DNA of 26,067 nucleotides from Helicobacteraceae bacterium (GTDB lineage: Bacteria > Campylobacterota > Campylobacteria > Campylobacterales > SZUA-545), in assembly GCA_003250175.1 (NCBI GenBank), contig QKHD01000365.1, forward strand, positions 1-26,067. The letters are read 5' to 3'. A model generated the notes under the pieces. It ran no database searches. It saw nothing but the letters and a program-made list of their open reading frames with translations, and was not told the origin of the DNA. The translations under genes were made by a program, and so were the position numbers. This document shows, one piece after another, positions 14,870 to 23,153 of the stretch. Every line of letters starts with the position of its first letter. The stretch's first letter is position 1.

Positions 14870-15921
14870 TAGTAAAACTCCAGATAGGTGTACGCGGTGT
14901 CGCGTTTGGCGGGTTTGTCGCCGACGGCGCGGATAAGGTGGATCATCTCGTCCTGCGCCATCTGGTTGGTGGCGCCTGCGGCGGCCACGACGTTTTCTTC
15001 CATCATGGTGCTGCCCAGGTCATTGGCGCCGAAGTGCAGGGCCATCTGACCGATGTAGCTGCCCTGGGTCACCCAGGAGCTCTGGATATTGGGGAAGTTA
15101 TCCAGATAGATCCGTGCCACGGCCAGCAGGCGCAGGTAGCGGTTGGAGCTCTGTTTCTCGATCTCCGGATGCTCCTTGATCAGCTGCGTGTTGGCGGACT
15201 GGAAGCTCCACATGATAAAGGCGCGGAAACCGCCGGTGATGTCCTGCAGCTCGCGGATGCGGCGCCAGTGTTCGATGATCTCTTCATCGGTCTCCGTCAT
15301 GCCGAACATCATGGTGGCGGTGGTTTTCATCCCCAGTTCGTGGGCGGTGCGGTGCACTTCGATCCAGCGTTCGTTGGTGATCTTGCGGGGGCTGACCTCT
15401 TCGCGTACCCGCTCGTTGAGAATCTCCGCACCCGCACCCGGAATGCTGAAAAGCCCCTTGGCGTGGAGGCGTTCGAGCACTTCGCGGATGGTGATTTTGG
15501 AGCGGTGGGCGATGTAGTCGATCTCGATGGCGGAGAAGCCGTGAATATCGATCTGGGGGAATTTCGTGTGGATATGCGCCACCAGATCCTCGTAGTATTC
15601 GATCCCCAGCTTGGGGTGAACCCCGCCTTGGAAGAGAATCTGGGTGCCGCCGATCTCGAGCAGCTCTTCGATCTTGCGGTCGATTTCGTCGTAGCTGAGG
15701 ATGTAGGCGTCCTCGTCCTTTTCATGCCGGTAGAAGGCGCAGAATTTGCAGTCTACCCAGCAGATATTCGTATAGTTGATGTTGCGGTCGACAACGAAGG
15801 AGGTGATGCGCTCCGGATGCAGGGCCTGTTTGACAGCCGTGGCGCGGATACCCAGTTCCTTCAGGTCGCCGTTTTGGATCAGGTCCAGTGCTTCCTGGTC
15901 GGTTATGCGTTGAATAATCAT
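14869..15921 (-). CDS. mqnC: cyclic dehypoxanthinyl futalosine synthase (dehypoxanthine futalosine cyclase)
   Basis: 350 residues, radical-SAM enzyme of the futalosine route to menaquinone. The cluster motif is Cys54-x3-Cys58-x2-Cys61 in NICWVDCKFCAF. ILFQGGVHP and IPGAGAEIL follow, typical of MqnC rather than MqnE. The frame extends to a TTG at 15948, but that TTG lies inside a TATAAT box, so the ATG at 15921 is the likely start. There is no good ribosome binding site; the leader would be about 20 nt. It heads the seven-gene minus-strand cluster and supplies the quinone for anaerobic respiration. Confidence 0.92.
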   Translation of the reverse strand: MIIQRITDQEALDLIQNGDLKELGIRATAVKQALHPERITSFVVDRNINYTNICWVDCKFCAFYRHEKDEDAYILSYDEIDRKIEELLEIGGTQILFQGGVHPKLGIEYYEDLVAHIHTKFPQIDIHGFSAIEIDYIAHRSKITIREVLERLHAKGLFSIPGAGAEILNERVREEVSPRKITNERWIEVHRTAHELGMKTTATMMFGMTETDEEIIEHWRRIRELQDITGGFRAFIMWSFQSANTQLIKEHPEIEKQSSNRYLRLLAVARIYLDNFPNIQSSWVTQGSYIGQMALHFGANDLGSTMMEENVVAAAGATNQMAQDEMIHLIRAVGDKPAKRDTAYTYLEFY

Positions 15922-15947
15922 CCCAATATACTTTAATTTTTTGGGCA

Positions 15948-15953
15948 ATTATA
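15948..15953 (-). promoter_or_regulatory. -10 box (TATAAT) of the mqnC operon
   Basis: GGTATAATTG on the minus strand, 27 nt before the mqnC ATG, in the 49-nt gap after the small HTH-like gene. It is the only strong promoter-like element seen for the cluster down to fabF. No clear -35. Confidence 0.65.
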
Positions 15954-16002
15954 CCGTCCTGAGGGCAAATTCTGCTTAATGGATTTTCGGGGCGGTAAAG
16001 CT

Positions 16003-16242
16003 TCAGACCGCTTTGAGTTCCTTGATACGTTGTACCAGATTGGAGACGGTTCGCACCGCGTCGCCGATCTTGGCTACCACACCTTCCACATCATCCGTTT
16101 TCAGCTGTTCTTTCAGCCGTCGGTACCGCAGCCCGTCACAAATCAGTTCGTATCGTTCCATATCGTTCTTCTTCATGTGGGAAATCGTATTCATCGATTT
16201 CAGGCCGAGGGTGTCCATGATTTCCTGGTGTGATATTTTCAT
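16003..16242 (-). CDS. small HTH-like putative regulator, unknown target
   Basis: 79 residues. The N-terminus SHQEIMDTLGLKSMNTISHMKKNDMERYELICDG reads as a helix-turn-helix: a short helix, a G-L-K turn and a recognition helix. It is followed by a long charged helix up to residue 79 that could dimerise. The ATG at 16242 has GGGAG 8 nt upstream; a TTG at 16257 is less likely. It stands alone, followed by the mqnC promoter. An inverted repeat is found just upstream and may be its own operator. No family name can be given. Confidence 0.65.
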   Translation of the reverse strand: MKISHQEIMDTLGLKSMNTISHMKKNDMERYELICDGLRYRRLKEQLKTDDVEGVVAKIGDAVRTVSNLVQRIKELKAV

Positions 16243-16260
16243 ATTGCTTGCTCCCAATAT

Positions 16261-16280
16261 TTTGATATTTAATGATCAAA
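16261..16280 (-). promoter_or_regulatory. inverted repeat TTTGAT-N8-ATCAAA, possible operator
   Basis: Six-base arms separated by eight bases, 19 bp upstream of the ATG of the small HTH-like gene, where the transcription start would fall. A further direct copy of TTTGAT at 16294-16299 could be an additional half-site. Confidence 0.4.
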
Positions 16281-16473
16281 TACTAACAATCTTTTGATAA
16301 TAACTAGGTTAAATATGTAAATATATTGGTAATAATTTGGCGACAATATAAAAATTTTGTGAGTGGTGGGAAGTAATGTAACAGTTGAAGAAAGAGGAGG
16401 GCGCGTTGGAGATGAAAGCAGCCCTTTAAACAAGCGAAAATGAAGGGAAAGTTTTTTTTATGATTAAGGATTG

Positions 16474-16479
16474 TATAAT
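16474..16479 (+). promoter_or_regulatory. -10 box (TATAAT) of the cvpA-fur-lysS operon
   Basis: TTGTATAATC, 33 nt before the cvpA ATG, with a T-rich tract about 20 nt upstream as in Campylobacterota sigma-70 promoters. Likely promoter for the ten co-directional genes that run to the right edge. I see no convincing Fur box here. Confidence 0.65.
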
Positions 16480-16512
16480 CTAGCCACTATTTACTTGACG
16501 AAAGAAGTGTAT

Positions 16513-17160
16513 ATGGATATGAATTTACTGGATATCGTCGTCCTGGCCCTGGTGGCCCTTCTGGGGCTAAAGGGTCTGGTCCGCGGGCTCATCAAGGAGG
16601 TTTTCGGCCTGGTGAGTATCGTCGGCGGTGTCTTTTTCGCCTCCCGTTTTGCCGACGAACTGGGCGGGTATATCCATACGGTCTTTTTTCCCATTGAAAA
16701 CGACGGGGTCAAATCCCTGGTCGGATTCGTCATTCTTTTTGCCCTGATCTGGGCAGGGATTCAGCTGCTGGGGACGGTGCTGGCCAAGATGGTCAAGGTC
16801 TCCGGACTCGGCTTTTTGGACAAACTGGGCGGCATGGCCGTCGGCTCGGCCAAGATTTTTCTTGTTTTTTCCATTATCGCCTACGGCTTCGGCAGCGTCG
16901 CCTTTGTCAAGGAGATGGTGAAGGAAAAGATGAGCAACAGCTTTATGTTTCCGATCCTCTTTAACACCGGTTCTTACATCGTCAGCATTGACTCCCTGCG
17001 CCTGAAAGAGGCCAAGGATCAGGTCACACAGCAGACCGAAGCGGTGATTAACGGTGCGGTCAATGCCCAGATCGACAAGAGCATCAAGGAGCTGGCGGGT
17101 AACGCCACCCTTCCTGATGCCAACCTTTCCCAATCCATCAAAGGAGGCGGCGGTGAATAA
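16513..17160 (+). CDS. cvpA: CvpA family inner-membrane protein
   Basis: 215 residues with four membrane helices (about 5-20, 27-45, 62-85 and 105-125) in the CvpA arrangement: LDIVVLALVALLGLKGLVRGLIKEVFG opening and a GFLDKLGG loop before the fourth helix. The tail (about 165-215) is soluble and helical. CvpA proteins affect envelope homeostasis and, in enterobacteria, colicin V production; their molecular role is unknown. The frame opens at a TTG inside the promoter, so ATG 16513 is used. fur starts within its last codons. The order cvpA-fur-lysS-glyA matches, from memory, the Campylobacter gene order. Confidence 0.9.
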   Translation: MDMNLLDIVVLALVALLGLKGLVRGLIKEVFGLVSIVGGVFFASRFADELGGYIHTVFFPIENDGVKSLVGFVILFALIWAGIQLLGTVLAKMVKVSGLGFLDKLGGMAVGSAKIFLVFSIIAYGFGSVAFVKEMVKEKMSNSFMFPILFNTGSYIVSIDSLRLKEAKDQVTQQTEAVINGAVNAQIDKSIKELAGNATLPDANLSQSIKGGGGE

Positions 17161-17608
17161 GGCGGTTGATTACGAAACCTATCTGGACCAGTTCAAAGAG
17201 GTCCTCAGAAAAAACAACCTCAAATACACCAAGCAGCGCGAGACCATTCTCGACGCCATCTACCACTACGACACCCACTTCTCTCCGGAGAGCCTGCACA
17301 AGAAAATCCAGGAACTCAGCGAAGAGAAGATCGGGATCGCCACGGTCTACCGGACCCTCTCCCTGCTCGAACACGAAGGGATGGTCACCTCCATCTCCTT
17401 CGGCGTCAACGGCAAAAAGTACGAATTCGGGGAGAAAGAGCACCACGACCACATGATCTGCGACCAGTGCGGCACGATCATCGAGTTTCATGACGAGCAG
17501 ATCGAAAAGCTTCAGGAAAAAGTTGCCAAAAGCCACAACTTCAAAACCACCGACCACATCATGCAGATTCACGGAATCTGTGCCGAGTGCCAAGCGAAAG
17601 GGAAATAA
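17153..17608 (+). CDS. fur: ferric uptake regulator Fur
   Basis: 151 residues. Winged helix (about 1-90) with TKQRETILDAI and the recognition helix IGIATVYRTLSLLE. The metal domain has the regulatory HHDH (97-100) and two structural zinc pairs, Cys103/Cys106 (CDQCG) and Cys143/Cys146 (CAEC), matching Helicobacter-type Fur. The start is GTG at 17153 with a strong AAAGGAGG; it overlaps cvpA by 8 nt, so translation is coupled. It should repress the PepSY operon through the box at 3644-3662 when iron is plentiful. Similarity favours Fur over PerR or Zur. Confidence 0.93.
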   Translation: MNKAVDYETYLDQFKEVLRKNNLKYTKQRETILDAIYHYDTHFSPESLHKKIQELSEEKIGIATVYRTLSLLEHEGMVTSISFGVNGKKYEFGEKEHHDHMICDQCGTIIEFHDEQIEKLQEKVAKSHNFKTTDHIMQIHGICAECQAKGK

Positions 17609-17616
17609 TTTTTATA

Positions 17617-19140
17617 ATGTTCGACAATACCTACGTACAACAACGAATCGAAAAAGCAGAGCAGCTGCGCGAACTGGGGCTTAACCCCTACGACAACCGA
17701 AGCGAGCGGGACACCACCATCGCCCAGTACAACGAGACCTTCGCCTACGTGGCGGACCTGGACGAGAACAAGCGCGACGAGAGCAAGATCGCCTGTGTCA
17801 GCGGCCGGATCAAACTGCTGCGCCTCATGGGAAAAGCGGCCTTCGCCAAGATCGAAGACCAAAGCGGCAGCCTGCAGGTCTACTACAGCAAAGACGCCAT
17901 CGGCGAAGAGTGGTTTAACAACGTCAAGAAACTGGTGGAAGTGGGCGACATCATCGAGGTCAAGGGCTTCCCCTTCGTAACCAAAACCGGTGAACTCTCC
18001 CTGCACGTCCAGGAGCTCAAACTCCTGACCAAGTCCATTAAGCCGCTGCCGGAAAAATTCCACGGCCTGACCGATATCGAGCTGCGCTACCGCCAGCGCT
18101 ATCTGGATCTGATTATGAATCCGGAGGCCAAAGCGGTCTTCATGACCCGAAGCCGCGTGGTTACGCTGCTGCGCCGTTTCTTTGAAAGCAAAGGGTTTTT
18201 GGAAGTCGAAACCCCCATGCTGCACCCCATCGCGGGCGGTGCCAATGCACGCCCCTTCATTACCCACCACAACGCCCTGGATGTGGAACGCTACCTCCGG
18301 ATCGCTCCGGAACTCTACCTCAAGCGTCTGATCGTGGGCGGTTTTGAGGCGGTGTTCGAAATCAACCGGAGTTTCCGAAACGAGGGGATGGACCATACCC
18401 ACAACCCCGAGTTTACGATGGTGGAGTTCTACTGGGCGTATCGCACTTACAAGGACCTGATCAACATCACCCAGGAGATGTTTGACATGCTGGTTCGTGA
18501 GCTGAATCTGCCCACGGTACTGCCGTACGATGATATGGAGATCGATCTCTCCTCGCCCTTTGCGACCTACACCTATGATGAGGCGCTGGTAAAAGTGGGC
18601 GGTATCGACGAAGCGGTACTGAAGGATACCAACGCCATGAAAGCCCTGCTTAAAACCAAGGGGATCGAACTCAAAGGCGAGGTCAGCGCCGGCAAGCTCA
18701 AAGCCGAGCTCTTCGACGAATTCGTCGAAGCCAAGCTGATCAACCCGACCTTTGTCACCAAGTTCCCCGTGGAGATCTCTCCCCTGGCACGCCGAAGCGA
18801 CGAAGACCCCAGTCTGACGGACCGCTTCGAGCTGTTTATCGCCGGGAAAGAGTTTGCCAACGGCTTCAGCGAGCTGAACGACCCCATCGATCAGCACGGG
18901 CGTTTTGAGGATCAACTCAAGGCCAAGGCGGGCGGTGATGATGAGGCCCACGAGATGGATGAAGACTACATCAACGCCCTGAGCTACGGGATGGCTCCAA
19001 CAGCCGGACAGGGAATCGGGATCGACCGACTGGTGATGCTGCTGACCAATCAGCAGTCCATCCGCGACGTTCTGCTCTTCCCGGCCATGAAGCCCCTGCA
19101 CAACCAATCCAATGAAAACGAAAAGGAAAACGAGCAATGA
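17617..19140 (+). CDS. lysS: lysyl-tRNA synthetase, class II
   Basis: 507 residues. N-terminal OB-fold anticodon domain (about 60-150) with VSGRIKLLRLMGKAAFAKIED. The class II core begins near ELRYRQRYLDLI. Motif 2 is FRNEGMDHTHNPEF (Arg254 and Glu256), and motif 3 is GIGIDRLVMLL (Arg471). All expected residues are present. The ATG at 17617 follows fur by 8 nt; a purine stretch AAAGGGA lies 13 nt upstream, so initiation may partly depend on coupling. It overlaps glyA by ATGA. Confidence 0.96.
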   Translation: MFDNTYVQQRIEKAEQLRELGLNPYDNRSERDTTIAQYNETFAYVADLDENKRDESKIACVSGRIKLLRLMGKAAFAKIEDQSGSLQVYYSKDAIGEEWFNNVKKLVEVGDIIEVKGFPFVTKTGELSLHVQELKLLTKSIKPLPEKFHGLTDIELRYRQRYLDLIMNPEAKAVFMTRSRVVTLLRRFFESKGFLEVETPMLHPIAGGANARPFITHHNALDVERYLRIAPELYLKRLIVGGFEAVFEINRSFRNEGMDHTHNPEFTMVEFYWAYRTYKDLINITQEMFDMLVRELNLPTVLPYDDMEIDLSSPFATYTYDEALVKVGGIDEAVLKDTNAMKALLKTKGIELKGEVSAGKLKAELFDEFVEAKLINPTFVTKFPVEISPLARRSDEDPSLTDRFELFIAGKEFANGFSELNDPIDQHGRFEDQLKAKAGGDDEAHEMDEDYINALSYGMAPTAGQGIGIDRLVMLLTNQQSIRDVLLFPAMKPLHNQSNENEKENEQ

Positions 19141-20384
19141 CCTACCTTCAACAAGAAGATAAAGCGGTTTTTGACATTATCGAAAAGGAGCTCGATCGCC
19201 AGCTTCACCACCTGGAGATGATCGCCAGCGAGAACTTCACCTTCCCGGCTGTAATGGAAGCCATGGGTTCCGTATTTACCAACAAATACGCCGAAGGGTA
19301 TCCGGCCAAACGTTACTACGGCGGCTGTGAATTTGCCGACCAGGTGGAGCAACTGGCCATCGACCGTCTCTGTGCGCTGTTTGACTGCAAATTTGCCAAC
19401 GTCCAGCCCCACTCCGGATCCAGCGCCAATGCGGCGGTCTATACTGCGCTGCTCAAACCCTACGACAAAATCCTGGGTATGGACCTCTCCAACGGCGGTC
19501 ACCTGACCCACGGTGCGAAGGTGAGCTTCTCCGGACAGAATTATGAAAGCTTCTCCTACGGTGTCGATGAAAACGGCCTGATCAACTACGATAAAGTAGC
19601 CGAGATCGCCAAGATCGTTCAGCCCAAAATCATCGTCTGCGGTGCCAGTGCATACTCCCGTACGATTGATTTCAAACGGTTCCGCGAAATCGCCGACAGC
19701 GTCGGTGCGATTCTGTTCGCCGACATCGCCCACATCGCCGGTCTGGTCGTGGCGGGTGAACACCCCAGCCCCTTCCCCTATGCGGATGTGGTCAGCAGCA
19801 CCACCCACAAGACCCTTCGCGGACCACGCGGCGGTATCATCATGACCAACAACGAAGAGATCGCCCAGAAGATTAACAAGTCCATCTTCCCCGGTATGCA
19901 GGGTGGCCCACTGGTGCACGTCATCGCCGGTAAAGCAGTCGGTTTCCACTACAACGCCCAGCCCGCATGGAAAGAGTACGCCAAGCAGGTCAAAGCCAAC
20001 ATTAAGGTTCTGGCAGACGTTCTGATTGCCCGCGGTTATGACATCGTCAGCGGCGGTACGGACAACCACTTGATTCTGGTCTCCTTCATCAACAAGCCCT
20101 TCTCCGGAAAAGACGCCGACCTGGCCCTGGGCAACGCCGGTATCACCGTGAACAAAAACACCGTTCCGGGCGAACACCGCAGTCCGTTTGTCACCAGCGG
20201 GATCCGAATCGGTTCTCCGGCGCTGACCGCGCGGGGTATGAAGGAAGCGGAGTTTAAGATAATTGGTGAAAAAATAGCCGATGTTCTCGACGATATCGAA
20301 AACACCGAGCTGCAAAAGAAGATTGCCGCCGAGCTCAAAGCCCTGGCCAGCAACTTCATCATGTACGAAAAATCGATTTATTAA
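19137..20384 (+). CDS. glyA: serine hydroxymethyltransferase
   Basis: 415 residues, PLP enzyme interconverting serine and glycine and feeding methylene-tetrahydrofolate. SENFTFPAVMEAMGS, YPAKRYYGGCEFAD and QPHSGSSANAAVY are typical. The PLP Lys is Lys225 in STTHKTLRGPRGG. Full length, with no defects. The ATG overlaps the lysS TGA. The region is low in TCCGGA for its length compared with recG. The very long open frame on the opposite strand is a codon-usage shadow. Confidence 0.97.
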   Translation: MTYLQQEDKAVFDIIEKELDRQLHHLEMIASENFTFPAVMEAMGSVFTNKYAEGYPAKRYYGGCEFADQVEQLAIDRLCALFDCKFANVQPHSGSSANAAVYTALLKPYDKILGMDLSNGGHLTHGAKVSFSGQNYESFSYGVDENGLINYDKVAEIAKIVQPKIIVCGASAYSRTIDFKRFREIADSVGAILFADIAHIAGLVVAGEHPSPFPYADVVSSTTHKTLRGPRGGIIMTNNEEIAQKINKSIFPGMQGGPLVHVIAGKAVGFHYNAQPAWKEYAKQVKANIKVLADVLIARGYDIVSGGTDNHLILVSFINKPFSGKDADLALGNAGITVNKNTVPGEHRSPFVTSGIRIGSPALTARGMKEAEFKIIGEKIADVLDDIENTELQKKIAAELKALASNFIMYEKSIY

Positions 20385-20411
20385 GAAACAACCAAAGGGA
20401 CAGGATAAGGT

Positions 20412-20954
20412 ATGTACAACGTCGATATCAAGCTGATTAAAATGATCACCAGCCACTACTGGCAGCAGACCGATGCAACGGAACGCGTCAGTTTTAAGGG
20501 CAAGACGCTGTACAACAAGTTCGAGAAGGTGGACAAGATGCTCACCTCCTCGGTCATGAGCGACCATGCCGACGGCAAGATTACCGTCGCCCACTCGCTG
20601 ATCCGTCCCGGCGACAAGGTGGAGAATATCGTTTTTGACTACAACGGCCGTGATCCGGAGCGTTTTTACCACCGGGCGCAGCTGATGCTCCGCGAAGAGG
20701 GGTTTATCAACTTCACCGCCTACAATACCAAAACGCCCGGCCATCTGCATCTCTATGTCCATAAAGGGCATACAACCCTGCAGGAGGGTTATCAGATCGC
20801 CAAGCTGCTTTCGGCCAAGCTGCAGCAAAAGATGCCCACCATGCAGTGGCGCATGTTTCCCAATCCGGACCTGCCGCCGGAGTTTAATATCCTGGTGCTG
20901 CCCTATGAGGTGTACGCCAAGGAACGCGGGGCCAGCTGGTCCAAGCATATGTAG
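20412..20954 (+). CDS. DUF1882 family protein
   Basis: 180 residues, matching in pattern and place the DUF1882 proteins that follow glyA in Campylobacter and relatives. Starts MYNVDIKLIKMITSHYW and contains GHLHLYVHKGHTTLQEGY and a MQWRMFPNPDLPPEFNILVLPYE tail. No catalytic motif is obvious, though several His residues cluster in the GHLHLYVHKGH stretch. Predicted soluble. Function unknown; its conserved neighbourhood is the only clue. It starts 27 nt after glyA, with GGATAAGG just before the ATG. Confidence 0.85.
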   Translation: MYNVDIKLIKMITSHYWQQTDATERVSFKGKTLYNKFEKVDKMLTSSVMSDHADGKITVAHSLIRPGDKVENIVFDYNGRDPERFYHRAQLMLREEGFINFTAYNTKTPGHLHLYVHKGHTTLQEGYQIAKLLSAKLQQKMPTMQWRMFPNPDLPPEFNILVLPYEVYAKERGASWSKHM

Positions 20955-20980
20955 TCAATCAACCCAACAAAGGTCGAAAC

Positions 20981-21727
20981 ATGGAAGATAAGAACGAACT
21001 GAACGATATCCTGATCAAAAACGGTGAGAAGGGCGGCAACAACCTGAAAAACATCCTTCTCTTTGCCGCGGTGACCCTGCTGGTCTTTTTCATCGGCGTC
21101 CTCGCCTTTAAGATGCTCTCCCAGGAAGAGGCAAAGGAACGTGCCCAGGCCGTATTGCCCGAAGCACCCACCTCTGCGGTAGAGCAGACTTTTGAAAAAG
21201 AGCCCCTGAGTGCCACACCGGCGGATGAAGGGCTGAGTGCCTATAAGGAGATTCTAGAGAAAAACCGACGCAAAAATGCGGAAGCCGAAGCGCCTGCCGA
21301 AGCCCCTGCAGGTGAAGAGAACGTCGTCGCCGATACGGCCCTGCCGGAAGCGACCCCACCGACCCCACCTGTACCGGCGGTAGAAGCTCTGCCAGAACCG
21401 GAAGCTGCTCCGGAAATCAAGACCGAGCCCAAGCCTTCCGTTTTGGATGAGAGCAAAAAGGACAAACCGGCCCCCAAGCCCCAGGCGAAAAAAGAGAAGC
21501 ACTACTACATTCAGGTAGCGGCGCTGAGCCAGTTTGATCCGAACAAGAAATTCCTGGCCACCATTACGGACAACAAGTATCAGTACACCATTGTCAAGCG
21601 TACCGTCAACGGTCTGAGCTACAAGCGGGTCTATATCGGACCGTTCGCCAGCAGCAAAGAGGCCGAAGCGGAACTGCCCAAGGTGAAAGAAAAAATTACG
21701 CCCAAAGCCTTCGTGGTCAAGGATTAA
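20981..21727 (+). CDS. SPOR-domain single-pass membrane protein
   Basis: 248 residues: short cytoplasmic tail, one helix (about 24-46, ILLFAAVTLLVFFIGVLAF), a long Pro/Ala/Glu-rich periplasmic linker (about 55-165) and a C-terminal SPOR domain (about 170-248, HYYIQVAALSQFDPN to YKRVYIGPFASSKEAE). SPOR domains bind denuded glycan strands of septal peptidoglycan, so a role at the division site, FtsN- or DamX-like, is likely. The gene keeps this place between DUF1882 and aroE in relatives, as I recall. AAAGG precedes the ATG. Confidence 0.9.
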   Translation: MEDKNELNDILIKNGEKGGNNLKNILLFAAVTLLVFFIGVLAFKMLSQEEAKERAQAVLPEAPTSAVEQTFEKEPLSATPADEGLSAYKEILEKNRRKNAEAEAPAEAPAGEENVVADTALPEATPPTPPVPAVEALPEPEAAPEIKTEPKPSVLDESKKDKPAPKPQAKKEKHYYIQVAALSQFDPNKKFLATITDNKYQYTIVKRTVNGLSYKRVYIGPFASSKEAEAELPKVKEKITPKAFVVKD

Positions 21728-21734
21728 TATCTCG

Positions 21735-23153
21735 ATGATTCATCACAAAAAGATCTTTATCGATCAGTTCACGCCCATCGCCCAGTACCATAAACTCAAG
21801 CAGGCCTTTCCCCAGGAAACGGCCCTGCTCTTTGAAAGCGTGGTCAACAACGACCGGGGCAACTTCAGCTACATTGTCATCGGTGCGAGAGAAAAGCTCT
21901 GGCACCAGGACGGTGTGAGCTACCATCAGGATGAAAACGGCGTTGTTTCGACCGTCGACGCCAACCCCCTGCAGTTTCTCAAAACCTACTACCAACAGAT
22001 CGACCAGGAAGCCTACGACGACCTGGCAAAAAGTATCGAAGTGGGCTTCGTGGACGGTTTTATCGGCTACATCGGCTACGATATGGTCAAGGAGTTTGAA
22101 CCCTCCTTGAAACGCAGCATGGAAGGGCTCGATGACGCTGCCCATGTTCCCGATCTGGAGCTGATCCGGCCCAAGCTGATTGTGGCCTTTTCCCACAAGA
22201 CCTCGACCCTGACGCTCATCAGCTCCATGAAAGAGATGGAAGAGCGGTTTGACAGCATCGAAACGCTGCTCACCTCCAGCTACGACTTTCTGCCCCTCAA
22301 GGCGGCGGTCAAGCTGGGTGAAGGGCAGTTCAGTTTTGACAAAGAGCAGTTTTTCGACCTGATTGCCAAGTCCAAAGAGATGATCAAAAGCGGGGATGTC
22401 TTCCAGATTCTGATGTCCAACCGTTTCGTGCAGCCGGCCAAGGTAGACCGCCTCAGCTTTTACCGCGTTGTCCGGAGTAAAAATCCTTCGCCCTATCTTT
22501 TTTTGCTGGAGTTTGACGAGTTTGCCATTGCGGGGAGCTCTCCGGAGGTTATGGTTCAGCTCATCGACGGACGCATTCTGCTGCGACCCATCGCCGGAAC
22601 CCGCAAGCGGGGTAAAACTCCGGCGCAGGATAAGGCTATGGAAGAGGAGATGACCGCCGACGCCAAGGAGATCGCCGAGCACGTCATGCTGGTCGATCTT
22701 GGCCGCAACGACGTGGGCCGTGTCGCCAAACCGGGAACGGTCAAGGTGGATGAGATCATGCGGGTTGAACGCTACTCCCACGTTATGCACATGGTGAGCG
22801 ACGTGACTGCGACGATCGATGAGAAGTACGACATGTTCGACCTTTTCATGGCGACCTTCACCGCCGGGACCATGACCGGAGCGCCTAAAGTACGTGCCAT
22901 GGAGCTGATTGCCGAGTTGGAGCAGCTCAAGCGCGGCTTTTATAGCGGCTCCATCGTGCACTTTGGCTTCAATGGCAACATGGACAGCGCCATCACCATC
23001 CGCTCCGCTCTCATTCAGGAAGATCAGATCATCTTCCATGCCGGAGCCGGGGTGGTTGCCGACAGCAAGCCCGAGCTCGAGTTTATTGAAGTAAAAAACA
23101 AACTGGCCGCCAACATCGCTAGCTTTCAGGATCTTTTGGACATCGAGGACTAA
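21735..23153 (+). CDS. trpE: anthranilate synthase component I (TrpE-type chorismate-binding enzyme)
   Basis: 472 residues. The N-terminal half has the ALLFES tryptophan-binding-like segment near residue 30. The chorismate-binding half carries SGDVFQILMSNRF, SSPEVMVQL, PIAGTRKRG (Ala287), LGRNDVGRV and TFTAGTMTGAPKVRAMELI. Ala in PIAGT favours anthranilate synthase over PabB, which usually has PIKGT. It makes anthranilate from chorismate and would need a glutamine amidotransferase (TrpG), not present here. It lies between the SPOR gene and aroE, both shikimate-related steps being neighbours. Start 7 nt after the SPOR stop, AAGGA about 12 nt upstream. Confidence 0.88.
   Translation: MIHHKKIFIDQFTPIAQYHKLKQAFPQETALLFESVVNNDRGNFSYIVIGAREKLWHQDGVSYHQDENGVVSTVDANPLQFLKTYYQQIDQEAYDDLAKSIEVGFVDGFIGYIGYDMVKEFEPSLKRSMEGLDDAAHVPDLELIRPKLIVAFSHKTSTLTLISSMKEMEERFDSIETLLTSSYDFLPLKAAVKLGEGQFSFDKEQFFDLIAKSKEMIKSGDVFQILMSNRFVQPAKVDRLSFYRVVRSKNPSPYLFLLEFDEFAIAGSSPEVMVQLIDGRILLRPIAGTRKRGKTPAQDKAMEEEMTADAKEIAEHVMLVDLGRNDVGRVAKPGTVKVDEIMRVERYSHVMHMVSDVTATIDEKYDMFDLFMATFTAGTMTGAPKVRAMELIAELEQLKRGFYSGSIVHFGFNGNMDSAITIRSALIQEDQIIFHAGAGVVADSKPELEFIEVKNKLAANIASFQDLLDIED

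Larger units (their letters stand above)
16243..16512. other. AT-rich divergent intergenic region (about 270 bp)
   Basis: Longest non-coding stretch of the window, much richer in A and T than the genes around it. It contains the inverted repeat at 16261-16280, a third TTTGAT at 16294-16299, a purine-rich segment (about 16380-16460) with weak AGGGC/GCCCT pairing, a run of eight T and the cvpA -10 box. I see no supported ORF; a small RNA is possible but not shown. Confidence 0.6.

Noticed and set aside
15922..15948. TTG start giving MqnC nine more residues
   Set aside because: The TTG lies inside the TATAAT -10 box and would precede the transcription start.
16395..16460. possible small RNA or terminator with AGGGC/GCCCT pairing and a run of eight T before cvpA
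   Set aside because: The stem is only five pairs with a long loop, and the T run is separated from it; the T tract is better read as part of the cvpA promoter.
17569..19137. 522-codon open frame on the minus strand opposite lysS
   Set aside because: lysS has complete class II synthetase motifs on the plus strand; the antisense product has no recognisable features.
19050..20948. 632-codon open frame on the minus strand opposite glyA and DUF1882
   Set aside because: It lies entirely antisense to well-supported genes; its translation is low-complexity G/V/D/H-rich without any family motif, as expected from antisense reading of GC-biased codons.
21270..21480. Pro/Ala/Glu-rich repeats in the SPOR protein as a separate repeat element
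   Set aside because: This is the ordinary disordered periplasmic linker of SPOR proteins, with no regular DNA repeat unit.
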